From contig JAPKZG010000013.1 of the NCBI GenBank assembly GCA_026393895.1, positions 78,556 through 112,623 on the forward strand: 34,068 nt of DNA, given 5' to 3'. This DNA comes from Candidatus Aminicenantota bacterium. Its GTDB lineage: Bacteria > Acidobacteriota > Aminicenantia > Aminicenantales > UBA4085. Below the pieces are notes generated by a model. The model saw only the letters and a program-made list of their open reading frames with translations, was not told the origin of the DNA and made no database searches. This document shows, piece by piece, positions 31,148 through 34,068 of this stretch. Numbering within the stretch: the first letter of the stretch is position 1; each line of letters opens with the position of its first letter. Both the position numbers and the translations under genes were made by a program.

Positions 31148-32449
31148 TTAGTCGGTCTTCTCCGGCCAGTATTTTTTGAGGAGGTCGGTCCGAAGGCCCG
31201 TTTCCTGCGGTTCGAAGCACTCAGCCAGGATCCGCCAGCCCTTGTCCAGGGCGGCTTCCAGCGGGATGTTGACCGAGAGGTCCATCATTTCACGCTCAAA
31301 AAACTCCCCATAACGGAGGAGCTTCTTGTCCCAGGGCGTCATCAGAAAACCCATGGCCCTCTTTTCCAGCGTTTCCTTGAAGGACGCGTAGAGCTTGATC
31401 ATGCCGTCCATGATCGGACGGTGGTCGGGCCGGGTTTTCGCGTTGACCAGCTGTTTGAGCCGCGAAAGCGACCCGAAGGGTTCGATGCGGCCGCCCTTGA
31501 GGTAGAACTGGCCCTCGGTGATGTACCCGGTGTTGTCGGGCACCGGATGAGTGACGTCGTCGCCCGGCATAGTCGTGGCCGCCAGGATCGTGATCGACCC
31601 CGCGTCGGCAAAATCGACCGCCTTCTCGTAGCGCGCGGCCAGCTGGGAATAGAGGTCTCCGGGGTAGCCGCGGTTGGACGGGACCTTCTCCTGGGTGATG
31701 GCGATTTCCTTCATCGCGTCGGCGAAATTCGTCATGTCAGTCAGAAGGACGAGAACGTTCTTGCCCCGGAGGGCGAACCGTTCCGCGACCGTCAGGGCGA
31801 GGTCCGGGACCATGAGGCACTCGACGACGGGGTCGGCCGCGGTATGGACGAACATAATTGCCTTGGACAGCGCCCCTCCCTGTTCGAGCGACTCGCGGAA
31901 AAAAAGGTAATCGTCGTAGGTCAAACCCATCCCGCCGAGGATGATGATGTCGACCTCGGCCTGCATGGCGATCCGGGCGAGAAGCGGGTTGTAGGGCTCG
32001 CCGGAGACGGAAAACAACGGCAGTTTCTGGCTTTTGACCAAGGTGTTGAAAAGGTCGATCATCGGGATGCCCGTGCGGATCATATGCCGCGGAATGATGC
32101 GCTTGCTCGGGTTGACCGACGGCCCACCGATCGGGATGAGATTTTCGGAAAGACGGGGCCCCCCGTCGCGGGGCTCGCCCGCCCCGTCGAAGATCCGGCC
32201 CAGGAGGTCGTCGGAAAAACTCACCCGCATCGGGTGTCCAAGAAAGCGGAGTTCATCGCCGGTCGAGACGCCGCGGCCGCCCTGGAAAACCTGGAGTGAA
32301 ACGAGGTTCTTGTCCAGTCGGATGACCTCGGCCAAAGACGATCCGAACCGGGTTGCGACGGCGGCCAATTCACCGTAACGGACGCCCTCGGCCCGGACGG
32401 TGATGACGTTCCCGGTGATCGATTCGATCCGCGAATAGACTTTCTTCAT
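31148..32449 (-). CDS. atpB: V-type ATPase subunit B
   Basis: A 433-residue non-catalytic nucleotide-binding-fold subunit of the A3B3 head. Family segments are [55 protein letters not shown] (where a P-loop would be; this loop has no Walker A, as expected for B), [31 protein letters not shown] and [14 protein letters not shown]. It starts at ATG 32449, 3 bp after the subunit A stop, with GGAGTAGGTC upstream. It is transcribed from the right with subunit A. Confidence 0.95.
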   Translation of the reverse strand: MKKVYSRIESITGNVITVRAEGVRYGELAAVATRFGSSLAEVIRLDKNLVSLQVFQGGRGVSTGDELRFLGHPMRVSFSDDLLGRIFDGAGEPRDGGPRLSENLIPIGGPSVNPSKRIIPRHMIRTGIPMIDLFNTLVKSQKLPLFSVSGEPYNPLLARIAMQAEVDIIILGGMGLTYDDYLFFRESLEQGGALSKAIMFVHTAADPVVECLMVPDLALTVAERFALRGKNVLVLLTDMTNFADAMKEIAITQEKVPSNRGYPGDLYSQLAARYEKAVDFADAGSITILAATTMPGDDVTHPVPDNTGYITEGQFYLKGGRIEPFGSLSRLKQLVNAKTRPDHRPIMDGMIKLYASFKETLEKRAMGFLMTPWDKKLLRYGEFFEREMMDLSVNIPLEAALDKGWRILAECFEPQETGLRTDLLKKYWPEKTD

Positions 32450-32452
32450 GAC

Positions 32453-34015
32453 CTACTCCAACGCCTCGATCAAGCGGATCCCCTTTTCGTCGATGCTCGT
32501 CCGGCGTTCCGCAAGCAAGGCGCGGATTTCGCAAGCCAGGGCGGCATAACGGTCGCTCTGCCAAGGAGTGCCGTTGAGGTCGAGAAATTTCTGGCGGAGG
32601 CCGGAAAACCAATGCCGGGCGTCCTCCTTGTCCTTGGCCTTGATGCCCGCTGCAAGGACCTCCAGAACCAGGCGGTAACCATCCTTTTGCCGGGGCGGCT
32701 CCACGGCCGCATCGACCGGGTCGAACGAGTTTTGCTGGATGAAGACCGCATCTAAAAGTTCGCCCTTGAGGTAGACGATGTAATCGTCGAGCGACGTGCC
32801 TTCCTCGCCGACGACCTTCATCATCTGGCCGACCTCGGCGCTCTGCCGGAGGAACGCCCGGCCGTAATCGACGATGGAGCCGTCGATGATGCCGGCGTAT
32901 TTCGACCAGGATTCGAGGGGATGAATCGCCGGGTACTTGCGGGCGTCCGAACGCTCCCGGGAAAGCCCGTGGAAGGCGCCGACGACCTTGAGGGTCGCCT
33001 GGGTCACCGGCTCTTCGAAGTTCCCCCCCGCGGGCGAAACCGCGCCGCCGATGGTGACCGAGCCGGTACTACCGTCCTTGAGCCGGACGATACCGGCCCG
33101 TTCGTAGAAGGCGGCGATGACGGACTCGAGGTAGGCCGGGAAGGCCTCCTCGCCGGGAATTTCCTCCAGGCGGCCCGACATCTCGCGCATGGCCTGGGCC
33201 CAGCGGCTCGTCGAATCGGCCAGGAGAAGAACGTCGAGGCCCATCTGGCGGTAATACTCGGCCAGGGTGACGGCGGTATAGACGGAAGCGTCGCGGGCTG
33301 CGACCGGCATGGAGCTCGTGTTGCAGATGATGATCGTCCGCTCCATGAGCGACCAGCCCGTTCGCGGGTCGATGAGAGCGGGGAATTCCTTGAGGGTTTC
33401 GACGACTTCGCCCGCCCGTTCGCCGCAGGCGGCGATGATGACGATATCCACGTCGGCGTTCCGGCTCGTCACCTGCTGCAGGACGGTTTTCCCGGCGCCG
33501 AAGGGACCGGGGATGCAATACGTGCCGCCCTTGGCGACGGGAAAAAACGTGTCGATCACGCGCGTCTTGGTGACCATGGGCTGGACGGGACGGAGGCGTT
33601 TGACGTAGCAATCGATCGCCCGCTTGACCGGCCAGGAAAAGCTCATCGTGACACCGACGGATTCGCCCTTTTCATTCTCCAGGCAGGCGATGAGCTCGTC
33701 CACGGAATATTCGCCCGCGGGCTTGATGGATTTGACGGTGGATGCGCCGGCCAGGGAAAAAGGCACCATGATCCGGTGAGTGAAAGAATTCTCAGGAACG
33801 GTCCCGAGGACGTCGGCCCGTCCGACCCGGTCGCCGACTTTCGCGGTCGGCGTGAACGCCCATTTCCGGCCGCGCGGCAAGGGATCCAGGTAAACGCCCG
33901 GTTCGAGGAAGTTGCCGACTTTCGCCGCAATCAGGGGCAAGGGATTCTGCAGCCCGTCATAGATCTGGCCGAGCAATCCCGGCCCAAGTTCGACGGAAAG
34001 AAGATCGCCGGCTCA
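32453..34015 (-). CDS. atpA: V-type ATPase catalytic subunit A (5' part missing or broken)
   Basis: The catalytic ATPase subunit of the V/A-type enzyme. About 520 codons are present of the usual 580-600. The Walker A motif is GPFGAGKTVLQQV, followed by ACGERAGEVVETL with the catalytic glutamate region, and SRWAQAMREMSGRLEEIPGE. The frame matches the family back to LLSVELGPGLLGQIYDG (near residue 80 in complete proteins). It then meets an in-frame TGA at 34016-34018, and the bases beyond do not encode the expected sequence in any frame. A TTG at 33976 is not a credible start, since it lies within the conserved LGPGLL block. Either the gene is disrupted or the window end is an assembly artefact. 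Other operon members (E, C/G-like) would lie beyond the edge. Confidence 0.88.
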
Positions 34016-34068
34016 ACGATCATCGTAAGAAAAGCGTCCGAAGGGGAAAAGATCACGACCCTTGACGG
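34016..34068. other. Window-end segment not fitting subunit A
   Basis: These 53 bases should encode subunit A upstream of LLSVELGPG but do not. In that frame they read FPFGRFSYDDR and then a stop. On the plus strand, a frame open across the edge reads DGKKIAGSTIIVRKASEGEK with high GC at third positions, so it may belong to another gene. A chimeric contig end is the simplest explanation. Confidence 0.35.

Noticed and set aside
32453..33976. Subunit A as a complete gene starting at TTG 33976
   Set aside because: The TTG codes for a leucine inside the conserved LGPGLLGQIYDG block. The protein would lack its first 80 residues, including the N-terminal barrel.

Overview
This is a GC-rich bacterial segment (around 60 % GC or more by eye) with densely packed genes on both strands. 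Both ends cut through genes: a VKOR-family gene on the left and V-type ATPase subunit A on the right. That suggests a whole metagenomic contig. The gene mix is a buk-ptb butyrate module, a spirochaete-like A-B-D-I-K V-type ATPase with a sodium-type K subunit, argR-argG-argH, DUF4097 and MgtC proteins, and several small exported proteins. My best guess is an anaerobic member of the Acidobacteriota / Candidatus Aminicenantes lineage. This is inference; no rRNA or other marker gene is present to prove it. I found no tRNA, rRNA, CRISPR array, insertion sequence or phage gene.

Layout. 1-404 (-): a VKOR-family thiol oxidoreductase, cut by the edge. 605-3199 (+): pyrE, butyrate kinase and phosphate butyryltransferase behind a near-consensus promoter. 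3488-3992: a small GlsB/YeaQ-type membrane protein, then a truncated DUF4126 remnant on the other strand. 4023-6401 (+): a large YfhO-type membrane protein. 6331-10011 (-): an unknown membrane protein, a DUF4097 lipoprotein with eight TNG motifs, and a membrane GGDEF/EAL protein with a degenerate GGDEF site. 10178-18540: a surface glycan or glycolipid region with a GT-C-like membrane glycosyltransferase (+), a GT2 enzyme (-), and a tightly coupled operon of methyltransferase, B12-type radical SAM protein, GT4, flippase-like protein and GtrB-like GT2 (+). 18613-19503 (+): a methyltransferase with a signal peptide. 19500-20138 (-): MgtC-type protein. 20312-21370 (+): HtrA-type protease. 21351-24504 (-): argH, argG and argR, with a palindrome over the argR start. 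24505-25129: 625 bases without a protein gene but with many hairpins, including a candidate structured RNA of about 112 nt. 25130-27040 (+): a Maf-RlmD fusion. 27044-27496 (-): a small lipoprotein. 27655-28227 (+): a methyltransferase. 28253-34015 (-): V-type ATPase subunits K, I, D, B and A.

How the genes work together. The buk/ptb pair converts butyryl-CoA to butyrate with ATP gain (or the reverse). The V-ATPase K subunit keeps the residues that coordinate sodium in Enterococcus NtpK, so a fermentative cell with a sodium cycle is plausible. The central glycosyltransferase region probably builds and exports a lipid-linked surface glycan.

The observations most worth following are: four promoters placed so that transcription should begin within 0-6 nt of the start codon (leaderless mRNAs); the structured RNA and hairpin series at 24676-25003; a perfect 16-bp inverted repeat at 12820-12895; the Maf-RlmD fusion; and the exported SAM-dependent methyltransferase.
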